DNA of 64,000 bases from Shewanella psychropiezotolerans (lineage in GTDB: Bacteria; Pseudomonadota; Gammaproteobacteria; Enterobacterales; Shewanellaceae), in contig NZ_CP041614.1 of NCBI RefSeq assembly GCF_007197555.1, forward strand, positions 6,372,501 through 6,436,500, read 5' to 3'. Numbering within the stretch: position 1 is the stretch's first letter; every line of letters begins with the position of its first letter. This document shows, one piece after another, positions 19,594 to 33,534 of the stretch. The notes under the pieces were generated by a model, which was given only the letters and a program-made list of their open reading frames with translations, ran no database searches and was not told the DNA's origin. Position numbers and translations under genes: made by a program.

Positions 19594-20976
19594 TTATTTA
19601 GGTTTCTTTACCGGTCTAACCCAGCCACTCAGATGACGTTGCTTAACCCGAGTGATCACCAACTCATTCTCGGCAACGTCACTTGTGATAGTAGAGCCTG
19701 CACCTAAGGTCGCGCCTTTACCAATAGTCACGGGGGCAATTAGCTGAGTGTCGCTACCGACAAATACATTATCTTCGATAATAGTGAGATGCTTGTTAGC
19801 ACCATCATAGTTACAAGTGATAGTACCTGCGCCTATATTCACGCCGGCACCTATCTGGGCATCGCCGATATAGGCCAAATGACCCGCCTTGGAGCCCTCA
19901 CCTAACACAGCCTTCTTAATCTCAACGAAGTTACCAACATGAGCATCTGTTTTTAGTTCTGTGCCGGGGCGCAGGCGTGCGAATGGTCCGACACTGGCTT
20001 TAATGCCTACCTTGGCACACTCGACGATAGAGTAAGGCTTAATCTCGGCATTATCGCCAATCTCACAATCGATCAGAATGGCGCCGGCACCGATAGTCAC
20101 GTTATTGCCTATGGTGACTTTGCCCTGAATGATGACATTAATATCTATCATCACATCCATGCCAACAGTCACCTCACCACGAATATCGATGCGGGCAGGA
20201 TCGCGCAAGTTAGCACCGGCCAACATCAACGTCTCCGCCTCACGAGCCTGATAGGCACGCTCCAGCTGAGCGAGCTGTACTCGGTTGTTGGCGCCTTCCA
20301 CTTCGACTGCCGACTCTGGCTGGGCCGTTGTGATAGCAACGCCGTCTCTATTAGCCATAGCAACGATATCTGTCAGGTAGTACTCTCCTTGGGCATTATC
20401 TGATGATAACTGCCCAAGCCAATCTTTAAGTTGCTTACCTGGAGCCGCCATGATGCCGGTATTGACCTCTTGGATCAGTAACTGCTCCGCATTGGCATCT
20501 TTCTGCTCGACGATACCCACGACCTTGCCCAGTTCTTGACCTTCACAAGGAGTACGAACGATGCGGCCATAGCCTGTAGGGTTAGGCAGGTTCACAGTCA
20601 ACACAGCCAAACCATTATCAGATTTTGCAGCCAGCAGAGCTTCCAGTGTCTTAGCCTGAATAAGCGGCACATCACCATAGAGGATCAGCACGGTATCGTC
20701 ATCCTTGATATTTGCATTTGCCTGAGCCACTGCATGACCTGTACCCAACTGCTCGGCTTGAAGCACCCAGTTAAGTTGCTGCTCACCTAAGACACTCTGT
20801 AGCTTATCCGCACCATAGCCATACACTAACTGGATCGCATCGCTGCCCACGTTATGGGCGGTATCGATCACATGCTGCACCATGCTCTTATGTGCAATAG
20901 GGTGTAAGACTTTAGGAAGATCTGAGCGCATGCGGGTTCCCTTGCCTGCGGCCAAAATCACTACGTTCAATGCCAT
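19594..20976 (-). CDS. glmU: Bifunctional GlmU: GlcNAc-1-P uridyltransferase / glucosamine-1-P acetyltransferase
   Basis: Last two steps to UDP-GlcNAc. 460 residues. The N-terminal nucleotidyltransferase domain has [19 protein letters not shown] (residues 8-26), then YGDVPLI and a linker helix; from about residue 250 the left-handed beta-helix of hexapeptide repeats begins ([15 protein letters not shown]), with the acetyl-CoA site region [20 protein letters not shown] and ending in [15 protein letters not shown]. It stands between the ATP synthase operon and the receptor gene on the same strand. Confidence 0.97.
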   Translation of the reverse strand: MALNVVILAAGKGTRMRSDLPKVLHPIAHKSMVQHVIDTAHNVGSDAIQLVYGYGADKLQSVLGEQQLNWVLQAEQLGTGHAVAQANANIKDDDTVLILYGDVPLIQAKTLEALLAAKSDNGLAVLTVNLPNPTGYGRIVRTPCEGQELGKVVGIVEQKDANAEQLLIQEVNTGIMAAPGKQLKDWLGQLSSDNAQGEYYLTDIVAMANRDGVAITTAQPESAVEVEGANNRVQLAQLERAYQAREAETLMLAGANLRDPARIDIRGEVTVGMDVMIDINVIIQGKVTIGNNVTIGAGAILIDCEIGDNAEIKPYSIVECAKVGIKASVGPFARLRPGTELKTDAHVGNFVEIKKAVLGEGSKAGHLAYIGDAQIGAGVNIGAGTITCNYDGANKHLTIIEDNVFVGSDTQLIAPVTIGKGATLGAGSTITSDVAENELVITRVKQRHLSGWVRPVKKPK

Positions 20977-21059
20977 GGAGTAATCCTTGAGCTAATGCTT
21001 ATAAAAATAATAAAGAAAATGAGAGAGAAATTTTTGTGGGGCTGATTTTAACGGAAAAG

Positions 21060-21157
21060 CAGGGGAAAAGCTAAGAAGAAGGTCATAACAAGGGCTAAGA
21101 CGACAGTTAAGCCTGTTAGACGCCAACAGATGGATTCCGGCCTACACCGGAAAGACA
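21060..21157. repeat. REP-like intergenic repeat, copy 1
   Basis: Shares with 21724-21833 the blocks AGGGGAAAA, GCTAAGACGAC and ATGGATTCCGGCC followed by CCGGAAAGAC. The last two form a palindrome (TTCCGG / CCGGAA). No coding potential; the gap 20977-21261 holds nothing else I can support. Confidence 0.65.
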
Positions 21158-21261
21158 GAAAGATGAGAAAGAGAAGTATGACAAAGTCTCTCATAATTTA
21201 GCCACTCTGTTACTTACAGAGCTCACAGCGAACGTCTTATAGCGCAGCGTCCTTTTTTAAA

Positions 21262-21618
21262 TTAAAAGGTTAACGTTTTATCCGCTGCCAGTACCCAAAG
21301 TGCCAAGTCATCCATAGTAGCCACTTCACAGCCTTCAATCACACTCAAGTCAGTCAAACCACGGGCATGCATACAGGATCCACAGAACTTAACTTCACTT
21401 TTTTGTGCAATAAGAATCTCCAGCATTTGCTGAATATTATAGCCCTCTGCCGGTAGCTGTTTTGGCAGAACAGCAGTAATCGCATCAGACAGCAGAAACA
21501 AACTCACCTTAGCGGGTGACCCCTCTTGCTCATTAAGCTGAATAGCTAAACGCAAAGCATTAAATAACCGCTCTGAGCCGTAAGGTGCGTCGTTGACGAT
21601 AATTAAAACCTGTTGCAT
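21262..21618 (-). CDS. DsrE/YchN-family sulfur-relay-like protein
   Basis: 118-residue cytoplasmic protein of the DsrE/DsrF fold: a beta strand QQVLIIVNDAPYGSERLFNALRLA at the N-terminus, then VSLFLLSDAITAVLP, then the conserved cysteine segment FCGSCMHARG. The family forms small oligomers and in some members carries sulfur on the cysteine; the exact role here is unknown. I chose the ATG at 21618 since the strand starts there; 7 upstream residues in the same frame look non-native. Confidence 0.85.
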   Translation of the reverse strand: MQQVLIIVNDAPYGSERLFNALRLAIQLNEQEGSPAKVSLFLLSDAITAVLPKQLPAEGYNIQQMLEILIAQKSEVKFCGSCMHARGLTDLSVIEGCEVATMDDLALWVLAADKTLTF

Positions 21619-21723
21619 AGGAAGGAATACTCTTGCCATAAATTAGTGACTAAATGGTAACACCCAAACCTTTGTTAGGTTTCAGCATAGATCACGCTAA
21701 TAAAACAAGAAATAAGAAGTTAT

Positions 21724-21833
21724 AGGGGAAAAAGGCTAAGACGACGGCTACGCCTGCTCGATACTTACAAGTAAGCTAGCAGATACCAACGAGTTGGCTA
21801 AAAGCATGGATTCCGGCCTGCGCCGGAAAGACG
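21724..21833. repeat. REP-like intergenic repeat, copy 2
   Basis: Second copy of the block GCTAAGACGACGGCTACGCC and of the palindrome TTCCGGCCTGCGCCGGAA, between the DsrE-like gene and atpC. In this copy the palindrome is nearly perfect; in copy 1 the centre reads CTACA instead of CTGCG. Confidence 0.7.
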
Positions 21834-21883
21834 ATAAATGAAGCATCTCTTATAAAATAATTTCAGCTTGCGCAGCAAGTAAC

Positions 21884-21911
21884 AAAAAAGGCGCCCTTAG
21901 GCGCCTTTTTT
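21884..21911 (-). terminator. Terminator of the ATP synthase operon
   Basis: GGCGCC / GGCGCC stem with a CTTA loop and runs of A and T on both sides; with those runs the stem reaches 12 bp. It is 15 bases past the atpC stop. Confidence 0.9.
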
Positions 21912-21925
21912 ATCAAACAATAACC

Positions 21926-22354
21926 TTATCTGGCAATGTTCTTCTTGATGGTATCGACAACGCGCAACTGAGCGATAGCCTGGGCTAACTCAACTGCTGC
22001 AGCTGCATAGTTGAAGTCTGCACCAGCTTCGGCCATAGAGGCTTCGGCGTGGCGTTTAGCTTCTACAGCTGCTTGCTCGTCAATTTCATCGGCACGCATA
22101 ACGACGTCAGCCAATACTGAAACAGAAGAAGGTTGTACTTCCAGGATACCACCCGAAAGGTAGAACACCTCTTCTTTTCCGTCTTGCTTGACGATGCGCG
22201 CCATGCCAGGTTTGATATGAGTAAGCAGAGGTGCATGACCAGGCATAATACCCAGGTCGCCTTCTCCACCGGTAACTTGTAAGTGTGCTACAAGACCAGA
22301 GTAGATGCTGCTTTCTGCACTTACAATATCAAGCTGTACTGTCATGGCTGCCAT
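21926..22354 (-). CDS. atpC: ATP synthase epsilon subunit
   Basis: Central-stalk subunit of F1 that links gamma to the c-ring and can inhibit ATP hydrolysis. 142 residues with the N-terminal beta-sandwich ([32 protein letters not shown]) and two C-terminal helices. Last gene of atpIBEFHAGDC. Confidence 0.95.
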   Translation of the reverse strand: MAAMTVQLDIVSAESSIYSGLVAHLQVTGGEGDLGIMPGHAPLLTHIKPGMARIVKQDGKEEVFYLSGGILEVQPSSVSVLADVVMRADEIDEQAAVEAKRHAEASMAEAGADFNYAAAAVELAQAIAQLRVVDTIKKNIAR

Positions 22355-22397
22355 CGGTTCTCCTTAAACTAGTACCCTGCATTTGCAGAGCACCTAG

Positions 22398-23804
<1,407 letters not shown>

Positions 23805-23809
23805 CTAGC

Positions 23810-24670
23810 CTAAACGGCAGCGGCACCTGAAACAATTTCCGACAGTTCCTGCGTAATCGCAGCCTGACGAGCCTTGTTATAGACCAACTCCAAGTCAGTG
23901 ATAAGATCACCAGCATTGTCTGTTGCAGCTTTCATGGCGACCATACGAGCCGCCTGTTCAGATGCAATATTCTCGACAACACCTTGGTAAACTTGAGACT
24001 CCACATAACGTACCAGTAAGGTATCCAAAAGTTCTTTTGGATCTGGCTCGTACAGGTAATCCCAGCGATGTGTTTTCACATCACTTTCTGACTTAGGCAA
24101 AGGTAGCAGCTGCTCGATCACAGGCGTCTGGCTCATGGTATTAACGAACTTGTTAAATACCACGTACAGACGATCCAGCTTGCCTTCGTTGTATGCTTCT
24201 AGCATGACACGTACTGTTCCAATCAGATCTTTCAACGACGGAGCGTCGCCTAAAGCCGATGCAGAAGCAGATACTGGGCCGCCAAAGCTATTGAAGAATT
24301 GTATGCTACGTGCACCAATGGCGCAGAATTCAACTTCTGCTCCGGCTGCACGTTGCTTCTTCACGTCTGCGACAACCTTCTTGAAAAGGTTGACGTTCAG
24401 ACCACCACAAAGACCACGGTCGGTTGACACAACTATGTAACCAACACGCTTAGCCTCTCTCACTTCCAAATATGGATGCTTATATTCGAGAGAACCTTGC
24501 GCCACGTGACCGATCACCTTACGCATATTTTCTGCATATGGACGACTCGCTGCCATGCGCTCTTGTGCTTTACGCATTTTGCTCGCGGCAACCATTTCCA
24601 TTGCAGACGTGATCTTCTGAGTGTTTTGAACACTCGCGATCTTGGTTTTAATCTCTTTAGCGTTAGCCAT
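23810..24670 (-). CDS. atpG: ATP synthase gamma subunit
   Basis: Rotor shaft of F1. 286 residues with the conserved N-terminal helix ([20 protein letters not shown]), the [11 protein letters not shown] segment and the C-terminal helix [20 protein letters not shown] that sits inside the alpha-beta hexamer. Between atpA and atpD as usual. Confidence 0.97.
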   Translation of the reverse strand: MANAKEIKTKIASVQNTQKITSAMEMVAASKMRKAQERMAASRPYAENMRKVIGHVAQGSLEYKHPYLEVREAKRVGYIVVSTDRGLCGGLNVNLFKKVVADVKKQRAAGAEVEFCAIGARSIQFFNSFGGPVSASASALGDAPSLKDLIGTVRVMLEAYNEGKLDRLYVVFNKFVNTMSQTPVIEQLLPLPKSESDVKTHRWDYLYEPDPKELLDTLLVRYVESQVYQGVVENIASEQAARMVAMKAATDNAGDLITDLELVYNKARQAAITQELSEIVSGAAAV

Positions 24671-24718
24671 CTTTACTCTCCAATCTGGACCTGAGGTGCC
24701 TTACGACACCTCTTCGAT

Positions 24719-26260
24719 TTACCAGGTTTGGGTTTCGACGAACTTATCGAGGCCAGCCTTCAACTCACCTTCGATGTCGGCATTGTAATCGCCAGTCTCG
24801 TTGATGGTCTTCATCAGGTCAGCATGCTCGCTGTTCATATATGAGAGCAGAGATGCTTCGAAATCACCGATTTTATTCAGCTCAACGCTCTGGAGGTAAC
24901 CTTTTTCAGCTGAGAAAATAGACACAGCTTGATCGGCAACGCTCATAGGTGCGTATTGCTTTTGCTTCATAAGTTCGGTAACACGCTCACCATGCTCAAG
25001 TTGAGCACGAGTTGCATCATCTAAGTCAGATGCAAATTGTGAGAACGCTGCAAGCTCACGATACTGTGCTAGTGCGCTACGAATACCGCCAGACAGTTTC
25101 TTGATGATCTTAGTCTGAGCCGCACCACCAACACGAGAAACCGAGATACCTGGGTTAACAGCAGGACGTAGTCCAGAGTTAAACAGATCAGTTTCAAGGA
25201 AGATCTGACCATCGGTAATCGAAATTACGTTAGTCGGTACGAATGCAGATACATCACCCGCTTGAGTTTCAATAATTGGTAGAGCAGTTAAAGAACCAGT
25301 CTGGCCTTTAACTTCACCTTTAGTGAACTTCTCAACATACTCAACGTTAACACGTGAAGCACGTTCTAACAGACGAGAGTGAAGATAGAATACATCACCT
25401 GGGTATGCTTCACGTCCTGGTGGACGCTTAAGCAACAATGAGATCTGACGGTAAGCAACTGCTTGCTTAGAAAGATCATCATAGACAATCAGTGAATCTT
25501 CACCGCGGTCGCGGAAGTACTCACCCATTGAACAGCCAGAGTATGGAGCCAAGTATTGTAGTGCAGCAGCTTCAGAAGCTGTAGCAACAACAACAATGGT
25601 GTTCGCTAATGCGCCGTGCTCTTCAAGCTTACGTACAACGTTAGCGACAGTAGAAGCTTTCTGCCCTACAGCTACGTATACACACTTGATACCAGTATCT
25701 TTTTGATTGATGATGGCATCGATTGCTAAAGCGGTTTTACCGATTTGGCGATCACCAATGATCAATTCACGTTGTCCACGACCGATTGGGATCATAGAGT
25801 CAACGGCTTTATAACCAGTTTGAACTGGCTGAGATACTGACTTACGTTCAATAACACCTGGTGCGATTACTTCAACAGGAGAGAAACCATCGTGATCGAC
25901 AGGTCCTTTTCCGTCGATTGGCTCACCCAATGTGTTGACTACGCGGCCTAATAGACCACGGCCAACTGGGACTTCCAAAATACGACCAGTTGTTTTTACT
26001 TTGTCGCCTTCTGCCAAAGTGGCATAAGGACCCATTACTACGGCACCGACAGAATCACGTTCTAAGTTCAACGCGATTGCATAACGGTTACCAGGCAGCT
26101 CGATCATCTCACCCTGCATCACGTCGGCTAGGCCGTGGATGCGAATGATGCCGTCACTTACTGCAACGATTGTACCTTCGTTGCGAGCTTCACTAACGAC
26201 TTCGAACTGCTCGATCCGCTGTTTAATCAGATCGCTGATTTCAGTGGAATTCAGTTGCAT
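24719..26260 (-). CDS. atpA: ATP synthase alpha subunit
   Basis: Non-catalytic nucleotide-binding F1 subunit, 513 residues. P-loop [14 protein letters not shown] near residue 170, then the alpha signature [14 protein letters not shown] with the Arg that reaches into the beta catalytic site. The ATG at 26260 is chosen over a TTG six bases upstream because GGGAG lies 7 bases before it and the length equals that of E. coli. Confidence 0.97.
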   Translation of the reverse strand: MQLNSTEISDLIKQRIEQFEVVSEARNEGTIVAVSDGIIRIHGLADVMQGEMIELPGNRYAIALNLERDSVGAVVMGPYATLAEGDKVKTTGRILEVPVGRGLLGRVVNTLGEPIDGKGPVDHDGFSPVEVIAPGVIERKSVSQPVQTGYKAVDSMIPIGRGQRELIIGDRQIGKTALAIDAIINQKDTGIKCVYVAVGQKASTVANVVRKLEEHGALANTIVVVATASEAAALQYLAPYSGCSMGEYFRDRGEDSLIVYDDLSKQAVAYRQISLLLKRPPGREAYPGDVFYLHSRLLERASRVNVEYVEKFTKGEVKGQTGSLTALPIIETQAGDVSAFVPTNVISITDGQIFLETDLFNSGLRPAVNPGISVSRVGGAAQTKIIKKLSGGIRSALAQYRELAAFSQFASDLDDATRAQLEHGERVTELMKQKQYAPMSVADQAVSIFSAEKGYLQSVELNKIGDFEASLLSYMNSEHADLMKTINETGDYNADIEGELKAGLDKFVETQTW

Positions 26261-26274
26261 GCTCAAACTCCCAA

Positions 26275-26808
26275 TTACGATTGCAGCGAATCAGACAGAC
26301 GCGAAATTTTTCCGCGAACCGAGCCATCTATGACTAAGTCTCCTGCCGTGATAATTACACCAGCTATAAGGCTGGCATCTATGCTGCAATTAAGCTTAAC
26401 TTTGCGTGCTAGACGTTTCTCTAAAGAAACACTAATATCCTGTTGCTGAACTGAAGTAAGCTCAATCGCTGAAACTACATTAGCTTCAATCTCTTTTGCC
26501 CATTCATGTTTCATCTCAACAAATAGTTGAAATACAGCAGGTAGCGTTACTAAACGACCGTTTTCAGCCATTACCTTTAACAGATTTTGAACTTGCACAT
26601 TGATCTGCTCACCACAAACTCCGATAAAGAGTTCGCCCAGTTTATCACTGGAAAGTGCGCCAGATAGCAGAGGCTTTATGGTGTCGTTTTCACTCACCAT
26701 AGCCGCGAAGTTCAGCATTTCTGCCCAACTGTCTACTGCATTTTGTTCAATGGCAAAGTCAAAAGCTGCCTTTGCGTAAGGACGAGCGATGGTAGTTATT
26801 TCAGCCAT
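26275..26808 (-). CDS. atpH: ATP synthase delta subunit
   Basis: Peripheral-stalk subunit connecting b to the top of F1. 177 residues; N-terminal [14 protein letters not shown] and C-terminal [25 protein letters not shown] patterns are typical. 14 bases separate it from atpA. Confidence 0.95.
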   Translation of the reverse strand: MAEITTIARPYAKAAFDFAIEQNAVDSWAEMLNFAAMVSENDTIKPLLSGALSSDKLGELFIGVCGEQINVQVQNLLKVMAENGRLVTLPAVFQLFVEMKHEWAKEIEANVVSAIELTSVQQQDISVSLEKRLARKVKLNCSIDASLIAGVIITAGDLVIDGSVRGKISRLSDSLQS

Positions 26809-26824
26809 AACTCAAACTCCTTAT

Positions 26825-27295
26825 TTAAAGTTCAGCAACTAGTTTATTAACTATGTCACTGTGGGCGGCTTCATCAATCGAACGTTCAAGAATCTTCTCT
26901 GCGCCAGCAATGGCAAGAGCAGCAACTTGCTTACGCAAGTCTTCTTTAACGCGATTACGTTCAGCTTCAATTTCTGCTTGACCCTGAGCGATGATTTTCG
27001 CACGCTCAGTATCTGCTTCGGCTTTTGCTTCATCGACGATCTGAGCTTTGCGTTTGTTCGCTTGCTCAATGATCTCGTTAGCAGTAGCTTTAGCTTCTTT
27101 TAGCTGGTCAGTGGCTTTCGCCTGTGCCAACTCAAGGTCTTTTACGGCGCGGTCAGCATCAGCTAAACCGTCGGCAATCCTTTTTTGGCGCTCTTCGATG
27201 GCATTCATCAAAGGTGGCCAAACAAACTTCATGCAGAACCACACGAAGAGAATAAAGGCAACCGTCTGACCGATTAGGGTAGCGTTGATATTCAC
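26825..27295 (-). CDS. atpF: ATP synthase b subunit
   Basis: Peripheral stalk: an N-terminal membrane helix ([20 protein letters not shown]) followed by a long charged coiled coil. 156 residues, the E. coli length. One b gene only, so the stalk is a homodimer. Confidence 0.96.
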   Translation of the reverse strand: MNINATLIGQTVAFILFVWFCMKFVWPPLMNAIEERQKRIADGLADADRAVKDLELAQAKATDQLKEAKATANEIIEQANKRKAQIVDEAKAEADTERAKIIAQGQAEIEAERNRVKEDLRKQVAALAIAGAEKILERSIDEAAHSDIVNKLVAEL

Positions 27296-27332
27296 AACAG
27301 CCTCCTATTTAGTTTAAAGACAGAAGCGTTTA

Positions 27333-27611
<279 letters not shown>

Positions 27612-27650
27612 TTAGTTTATGATTTAGTAAAAAAAGTTTTACAGCAATCC

Positions 27651-28448
<798 letters not shown>

Positions 28449-28457
28449 TCATCCCAC

Positions 28458-28840
28458 TTAACTTTGCTTGAAAAATAAAGGAGCCGTCCAATGCACTATT
28501 AACGCTAATGTATAACAAACAAAAAGTGGCATAAACCCAACTTTCCAATTGATAAACACGAACGAAAACATAGCTATGGTTAACAGCAACTTTACCGCTT
28601 CCCCCAGTAAAAAGTTTTAACAACTTTTGCCGATGAACTTGCTCCCGTATGAGAGAAAGCTAGGGTTGCGAATACAAAATTAGGAAGTACAGCGATAGCA
28701 GCACCTGCCAAAGCAGATAAGCCATACTGAACTCCCCACAGAGCGAAAAAGAAAACCGAAGCACCCCCAGCCACCGCCGCCTGCATCAAAACCAATTTAT
28801 AGGCAGACCACCGGCCACGACGTGCTAAAATCTTACTCAA
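28458..28840 (-). pseudogene. atpI: atpI with a -1 frameshift at a C5/G5 run
   Basis: AtpI is a small membrane protein that helps assemble the c-ring; it is not essential in E. coli. The first frame (from a TTG at 28840 with GGAG 8 bases upstream) reads as normal AtpI for about 79 residues to KVVKTFYWG, then ends at once in KR-stop. The other frame continues the family pattern exactly: EAVKLLLTIAMFSFVFINWK and on to a stop at 28458. One extra base in the run of five C at 28601-28605 (G on the coding strand) would restore a 127-residue protein, the usual length. Confidence 0.85.
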
Positions 28841-29063
28841 TTCATCTTCTCCGCATTAATACTTTTTGTTTCTATGACCGGACTACATAAATCCAGACAT
28901 GACGATGGACAAAAAGCTTGCGAAAGTATACCTTTTCGGGCCTTCAAAGCAAGTTTAAGCTGAGGAAAATCGACTCTTTTAACGTGATCTAACGCCAAAT
29001 ATGCAAAACCGTAAATTTAACACATGTCACAAAATTACATAATATGACGTTAACTTGGGATTT

Positions 29064-29951
29064 TTAGTGGATTTTATTGATAATACCGTCTAATTCAGCT
29101 AGATCCTGATAATTAATTACCAGTTTGCCTTTACCTTTTTTATTATGGGTAATTGAGACCTTAGCACCTAATCTTTCGACTAACAGGCCTTCCAGGCGGG
29201 TGACATCGTGATCTTTTACGGGTTTATCGGTGATTTTTGGTGGGTTTAGTGTTTTGGTGACTAAACGTTCAGTTTCTCGAACGGTTAATTCTTTAGCTGC
29301 GACTAATCTGGCAATATTTGTTTGCTCATCACCCTCGATGGCGAGTAATGCTCTAGCGTGCCCCATGTCGATGTCACCATATTCTAACATGCGTTTTACA
29401 GGCTCATTGAGGCCATTGAGACGCAGTAAATTAGACACTGTCGCGCGAGATTTTCCCACAGCAGTAGCAATTTGTTGATGAGTCAGCTCAAATTCGCGCA
29501 TTAATCGATCTAATGCAATCGCTTCCTCCATTGCATTGAGGTCTTCACGCTGAATATTTTCGATTAGTGAGATGGCGACAGCGGCTTCATCAGGCACCTG
29601 CTTGACGATACAAGGCACCTTATCCAGCTTAGCTATTTGAGCCGCACGCCAGCGACGTTCGCCGGCAATGATCTCAAACATGGTCGCAGAAACTTTACGC
29701 ACGACAATCGGCTGAATGATGCCTTGAGCCTTTATCGACTCGGCAAGCTCTTCGAGCGCCTCGGTCGACATATCTTTACGCGGTTGGTACTTACCAGGCT
29801 GCATCAAATCTATGGCCAGCATTAACAGGTCATCTGTTTTAGCCGTCACTTCAGCGGCTTCTTCAGCTGAATAAAGTTTCTTACTTGCCGCATGGCTAGT
29901 ACTGAGTAATGCATCCAGGCCTTTACCCAGTCCACGTTTTTTCAATGTCAT
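29064..29951 (-). CDS. parB: Chromosome-partitioning protein ParB
   Basis: CTP-dependent parS-binding clamp. 295 residues: N-terminal RGLGKGLDALL, the ParB box with GERRWRAAQIA (CTP-binding region, near residue 95), the helix-turn-helix LTHQQIATAVGKSRATVSNLLRL, and a C-terminal dimer domain. parA lies 15 bases upstream in the same operon. A candidate parS lies at 60930-60943. Confidence 0.96.
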   Translation of the reverse strand: MTLKKRGLGKGLDALLSTSHAASKKLYSAEEAAEVTAKTDDLLMLAIDLMQPGKYQPRKDMSTEALEELAESIKAQGIIQPIVVRKVSATMFEIIAGERRWRAAQIAKLDKVPCIVKQVPDEAAVAISLIENIQREDLNAMEEAIALDRLMREFELTHQQIATAVGKSRATVSNLLRLNGLNEPVKRMLEYGDIDMGHARALLAIEGDEQTNIARLVAAKELTVRETERLVTKTLNPPKITDKPVKDHDVTRLEGLLVERLGAKVSITHNKKGKGKLVINYQDLAELDGIINKIH

Positions 29952-29966
29952 TTCCACTGCCTTTAT

Positions 29967-30755
29967 TTAAGCTTGTTCTAGCTCTTGATGCTGTTCCGCT
30001 CTGCGAATGATTTCGCCTGCCAGGGCTAAATAAGCCTTAGCGCCGGCACTCGATTTGTCGTAATACATGGCCGGAGCACCAAAGCTCGGCGCCTCAGCCA
30101 GCCTGACATTCCTTGGAATGACGGTACGATAAACTTTTTCGCCGAAATGCTGCTTAAGCTGATCGGATACATCATTAGCCAGACGGTTTCTGGGGTCGTA
30201 CATGGTACGCAGTATCCCTTCGATATGCAGACCAGGATTAACCATGGCGCCAATCTTACTGATGGTATCCATTAAAGCTGTTAAGCCCTCGAGTGCATAA
30301 TATTCACACTGCATAGGAACCAGAACCGAATCTGCAGCCGACATGGCATTCACCGTCAGCATATTCAGTGAGGGAGGACAATCAATAAAGATGTAGTCGT
30401 AATCGTCTTTAATCGGTGCTAATGCATTTCTTAATCTAATTTCACGGGCGAAGAACTCCATTAACTTGATCTCTGCCGCAGTAACATCACCGTTACCCGC
30501 GATCAGATCATATTTTCCGCTCGTATCTCTATAGACAACTTCATCGAAAGATTTTTCATCGACTAACAACTCATAAGCGGTATTCTCGACACTGTACTTG
30601 TCGATACCACTTCCCATGGTCGCATTCCCCTGGGGATCGAGATCAATTAACAGCACTTTGCGCTTTGTGGCGGCCAAAGATGCTGCTAAGTTGACACAAG
30701 TTGTTGTTTTTCCGACACCACCTTTCTGGTTAGCCACGGCAATCACTTTACCCAC
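29967..30755 (-). CDS. parA: Chromosome-partitioning ATPase ParA
   Basis: Walker-type ATPase that moves ParB-parS complexes. 262 residues; the deviant Walker A is at the very N-terminus (ANQKGGVGKTTT), followed by LLIDLDPQGN and the DCPPSLNMLT motif. The GTG at 30755 is chosen because it gives the family N-terminus and has AGGA 7 bases upstream; 18 more upstream codons are open but do not fit. Confidence 0.96.
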   Translation of the reverse strand: MGKVIAVANQKGGVGKTTTCVNLAASLAATKRKVLLIDLDPQGNATMGSGIDKYSVENTAYELLVDEKSFDEVVYRDTSGKYDLIAGNGDVTAAEIKLMEFFAREIRLRNALAPIKDDYDYIFIDCPPSLNMLTVNAMSAADSVLVPMQCEYYALEGLTALMDTISKIGAMVNPGLHIEGILRTMYDPRNRLANDVSDQLKQHFGEKVYRTVIPRNVRLAEAPSFGAPAMYYDKSSAGAKAYLALAGEIIRRAEQHQELEQA

Positions 30756-30830
30756 AATACCATCCTGTATGTCGCGTAATTGAATCCAATACCAAGTTGC
30801 TTGAATCACTATAAGAAAGCAACTGAAACA

Positions 30831-31451
30831 CTACTTTTTAACGACTCTTAGCAAGTGTCTCTGTTCATCCAGACGGGGGACACTCAGCTCAATGACATCA
30901 GTGAGCTCGTAACCCTCAGGAATTTTTGTCATTTCATCTTCGGCCAATTGACCCTTAAGTGCGTAATAACAGCCGTTATCCGCCGGCAGATGATGACACC
31001 AGTGCAACATGTCTTCGATAGAGGCGAAGGCTCGACTGAGCACGCCATCAAATTTTTCTTCAGGCTCATAGGCTTCGACACGACTCTCTACAGAGCTAAT
31101 ATTATCGATACCCAGATCAAACTGAACCTGTTTTTGGAAGCGAATTCGCTTGCCTAAGCTATCCAATAAAACGAAATGTTTATCTGGATTCATTATCGCC
31201 AACGGGATCCCGGGTAAACCCGGTCCGGTGCCAACATCGATGAAGCGTTCACCCACCAGATGTGCCGACACAGCCAGACTATCCATGATATGCCTGATCA
31301 ACATCTGCTCAGGATCTCTAACCGATGTCAGGTTATACGCCTTATTCCATTTGTTGAGCATCTCAACAAATCCAACCAGCTGTTTTTTCTGCTGCTCGGT
31401 GGCAGTCAAATTCATTTCAGCTAGATATTCATCTAATAGGGCTGATAACAC
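30831..31451 (-). CDS. rsmG: 16S rRNA 7-methylguanosine-527 methyltransferase RsmG
   Basis: SAM-dependent enzyme methylating G527 of 16S rRNA. 206 residues; [20 protein letters not shown], the SAM loop [17 protein letters not shown] and [13 protein letters not shown] are the family landmarks. The GTG at 31451 with AAGGA upstream gives the standard N-terminus ([14 protein letters not shown]). Between mnmG and parA as in the usual origin-proximal cluster. Confidence 0.95.
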   Translation of the reverse strand: MLSALLDEYLAEMNLTATEQQKKQLVGFVEMLNKWNKAYNLTSVRDPEQMLIRHIMDSLAVSAHLVGERFIDVGTGPGLPGIPLAIMNPDKHFVLLDSLGKRIRFQKQVQFDLGIDNISSVESRVEAYEPEEKFDGVLSRAFASIEDMLHWCHHLPADNGCYYALKGQLAEDEMTKIPEGYELTDVIELSVPRLDEQRHLLRVVKK

Positions 31452-31514
31452 GGGATTAATCCTTAATAACAAACTTAAATCGGCATGAACAGGCTATTAT
31501 GAAGCCGTCAAAAC

Positions 31515-31545
31515 AGTAAGGGAAGCCTTTAGCGCTTCCCTTACT
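31515..31545 (-). terminator. Strong hairpin between mnmG and rsmG
   Basis: Perfect 12-bp inverted repeat AGTAAGGGAAGC / GCTTCCCTTACT with a 7-base loop and no T run. It lies 26 bases after the mnmG stop. Without a U-tract it is more likely an RNA-stability or processing structure than a strong terminator. Confidence 0.5.
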
Positions 31546-31571
31546 AACAATTCATGAAAAAGAGTAAAAAT

Positions 31572-33464
31572 TTACGAAGCTTTTCTGCGAAGTAAACCAC
31601 GTCTCTTCAGATGAACTAATAAAATCGAGATAGCAGCCGGGGTCATCCCCGAAATTCTCGACGCCTGACCTATGGTTTCAGGCTTATGTTCATTCATCTT
31701 AGCGATCACTTCATTCGACAATCCCGGCACTTCTTGATAATCCAGATCTAACGGCAGTCCGGTAGTCTCATGTTTAAGTGCCTTGTCTATTTCATCTTGC
31801 TGGCGCTGAATATAACCAGAATATTTAATCTGGATTTGTACTTGCTCAGCGGCGCGTTGATCTTCGAGTCCAGGACCAAAGCCTTCAAGACTCATTAATT
31901 TAGGGTAATCCATCTCAGGACGACGAAGTAGATCTTCGAAAGACGCTTCGCGTGAAATTGGCGTATTCAATTCAGGATTTAGCACATCTAACAGAGGTGA
32001 ATTAGGGTGAACCCACAGGCCCCTTAAACGTTGCAACTCCAACTCGATAGACTCACGCTTCTCACTAAACTGACTCCAGCGGTTATCATCGACCAAGCCA
32101 AACTCCCGGCCTTTCTCGGTCAGACGCAGATCTGCATTGTCTTCACGAAGCAATAAGCGATACTCGGCGCGGCTGGTGAACATACGGTAAGGCTCTTTGG
32201 TGCCAAGAGTCGAAAGATCGTCAACCAAAACGCCTAAATAAGCCTGATCGCGACGAGGAGCCCAAGATTCTTTACCCTGAACCTGTAAAGATGCATTCAT
32301 GCCAGCCAATAACCCTTGAGCAGCAGCTTCTTCGTAACCTGTTGTACCGTTAATCTGTCCTGCAAAGAAGAGTCCGCCGATCGATTTAGTCTCTAAAGAG
32401 TTCTTCAGATCTCTGGGATCAAAATAATCATATTCGATAGCGTAACCAGGACGAATGATCTGTGCATTCTCCATTCCCTTGATTGATCTAACCAGATCCA
32501 GTTGTACATCGAAGGGCAGACTGGTTGAAATACCATTTGGATAGATCTCATTGGTATTGAGCCCTTCGGGTTCGATAAAGATTTGATGAGATGTCTTATC
32601 GGCGAAACGATTAATCTTATCTTCAATAGAAGGGCAATAACGTGGACCTATACCTTCGATAACCCCTGAATACATAGGACTACGATCCAGACCACCGCGA
32701 ATAATGTCATGAGTACGCTCATTGGTATGAGTCACATAACAAGAGATTTGGCGAGGATGATCTTTTACATCACCGATAAACGACATAACCGGCAAGGGTG
32801 TATCGCCTTTCTGCTCGGCCATAAGATCGAAATTTATAGTATTGGCATCGATTCTTGGTGGGGTACCCGTCTTTAATCGACCAATACGGATCGGTAGTTC
32901 ACGTAAACGATCGGCAAGGGCGATCGATGGTGGATCACCGGCTCGTCCGCCGCTGTAGTTTTGCATTCCTATGTGGATCTTACCACTGAGGAAGGTACCT
33001 GCAGTCAAGACAACGGTAGGAGCTTCGAAGGCGAGTCCTATCTGAGTGACTACTCCGGTGACACGGCCGTTTTCAACAATCAGGTCATCGACGCCTTGCT
33101 GAAACAATCTTAAATTCGGTTGGTTTTGCAGTATCTGTTGGATCTTAGCTCGGTAGAGTGCTCTATCAGCCTGTGCTCGAGTGGCTCTTACCGCCGGTCC
33201 CTTGCTTGAGTTGAGGGTTCGAAATTGAATGCCTGCAAAATCAGTGGCTACAGCCATAGCTCCGCCCAATGCATCAATCTCTTTTACCAAGTGTCCTTTG
33301 CCGATCCCGCCAATCGCAGGATTACAGGACATCTGTCCTAAGGTATCGATGTTATGTGTCAGCAACAGGGTGTTTGATCCCATTCTTGCTGCGGCCAGGG
33401 CTGCTTCCGTACCGGCATGACCACCACCAACAACAATTACATCGAACCGTTCATGAAAATGCAT
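31572..33464 (-). CDS. mnmG: tRNA uridine-34 5-carboxymethylaminomethyl enzyme MnmG (GidA)
   Basis: FAD enzyme that with MnmE modifies the tRNA wobble uridine. 630 residues: FAD-binding [20 protein letters not shown] at residues 10-29, then [19 protein letters not shown], the conserved cysteine segment [27 protein letters not shown] and the C-terminal MnmE-binding region ending in [16 protein letters not shown] lies 7 bases before the ATG at 33464. It borders oriC. Confidence 0.97.
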   Translation of the reverse strand: MHFHERFDVIVVGGGHAGTEAALAAARMGSNTLLLTHNIDTLGQMSCNPAIGGIGKGHLVKEIDALGGAMAVATDFAGIQFRTLNSSKGPAVRATRAQADRALYRAKIQQILQNQPNLRLFQQGVDDLIVENGRVTGVVTQIGLAFEAPTVVLTAGTFLSGKIHIGMQNYSGGRAGDPPSIALADRLRELPIRIGRLKTGTPPRIDANTINFDLMAEQKGDTPLPVMSFIGDVKDHPRQISCYVTHTNERTHDIIRGGLDRSPMYSGVIEGIGPRYCPSIEDKINRFADKTSHQIFIEPEGLNTNEIYPNGISTSLPFDVQLDLVRSIKGMENAQIIRPGYAIEYDYFDPRDLKNSLETKSIGGLFFAGQINGTTGYEEAAAQGLLAGMNASLQVQGKESWAPRRDQAYLGVLVDDLSTLGTKEPYRMFTSRAEYRLLLREDNADLRLTEKGREFGLVDDNRWSQFSEKRESIELELQRLRGLWVHPNSPLLDVLNPELNTPISREASFEDLLRRPEMDYPKLMSLEGFGPGLEDQRAAEQVQIQIKYSGYIQRQQDEIDKALKHETTGLPLDLDYQEVPGLSNEVIAKMNEHKPETIGQASRISGMTPAAISILLVHLKRRGLLRRKAS

Positions 33465-33534
33465 TACAAAACCTTAAATTAAAACTGACGTCGATAAAGA
33501 ACTAATGTGAATTTGAGGTGCATATTTTAGCACC

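Noticed and set aside
24503..25356. Two further CACGTG sites (24503 and 25351) as parS
   Set aside because: Flanks do not match the palindrome GTTnCACGTGnAAC; both are in conserved ATP synthase coding sequence.
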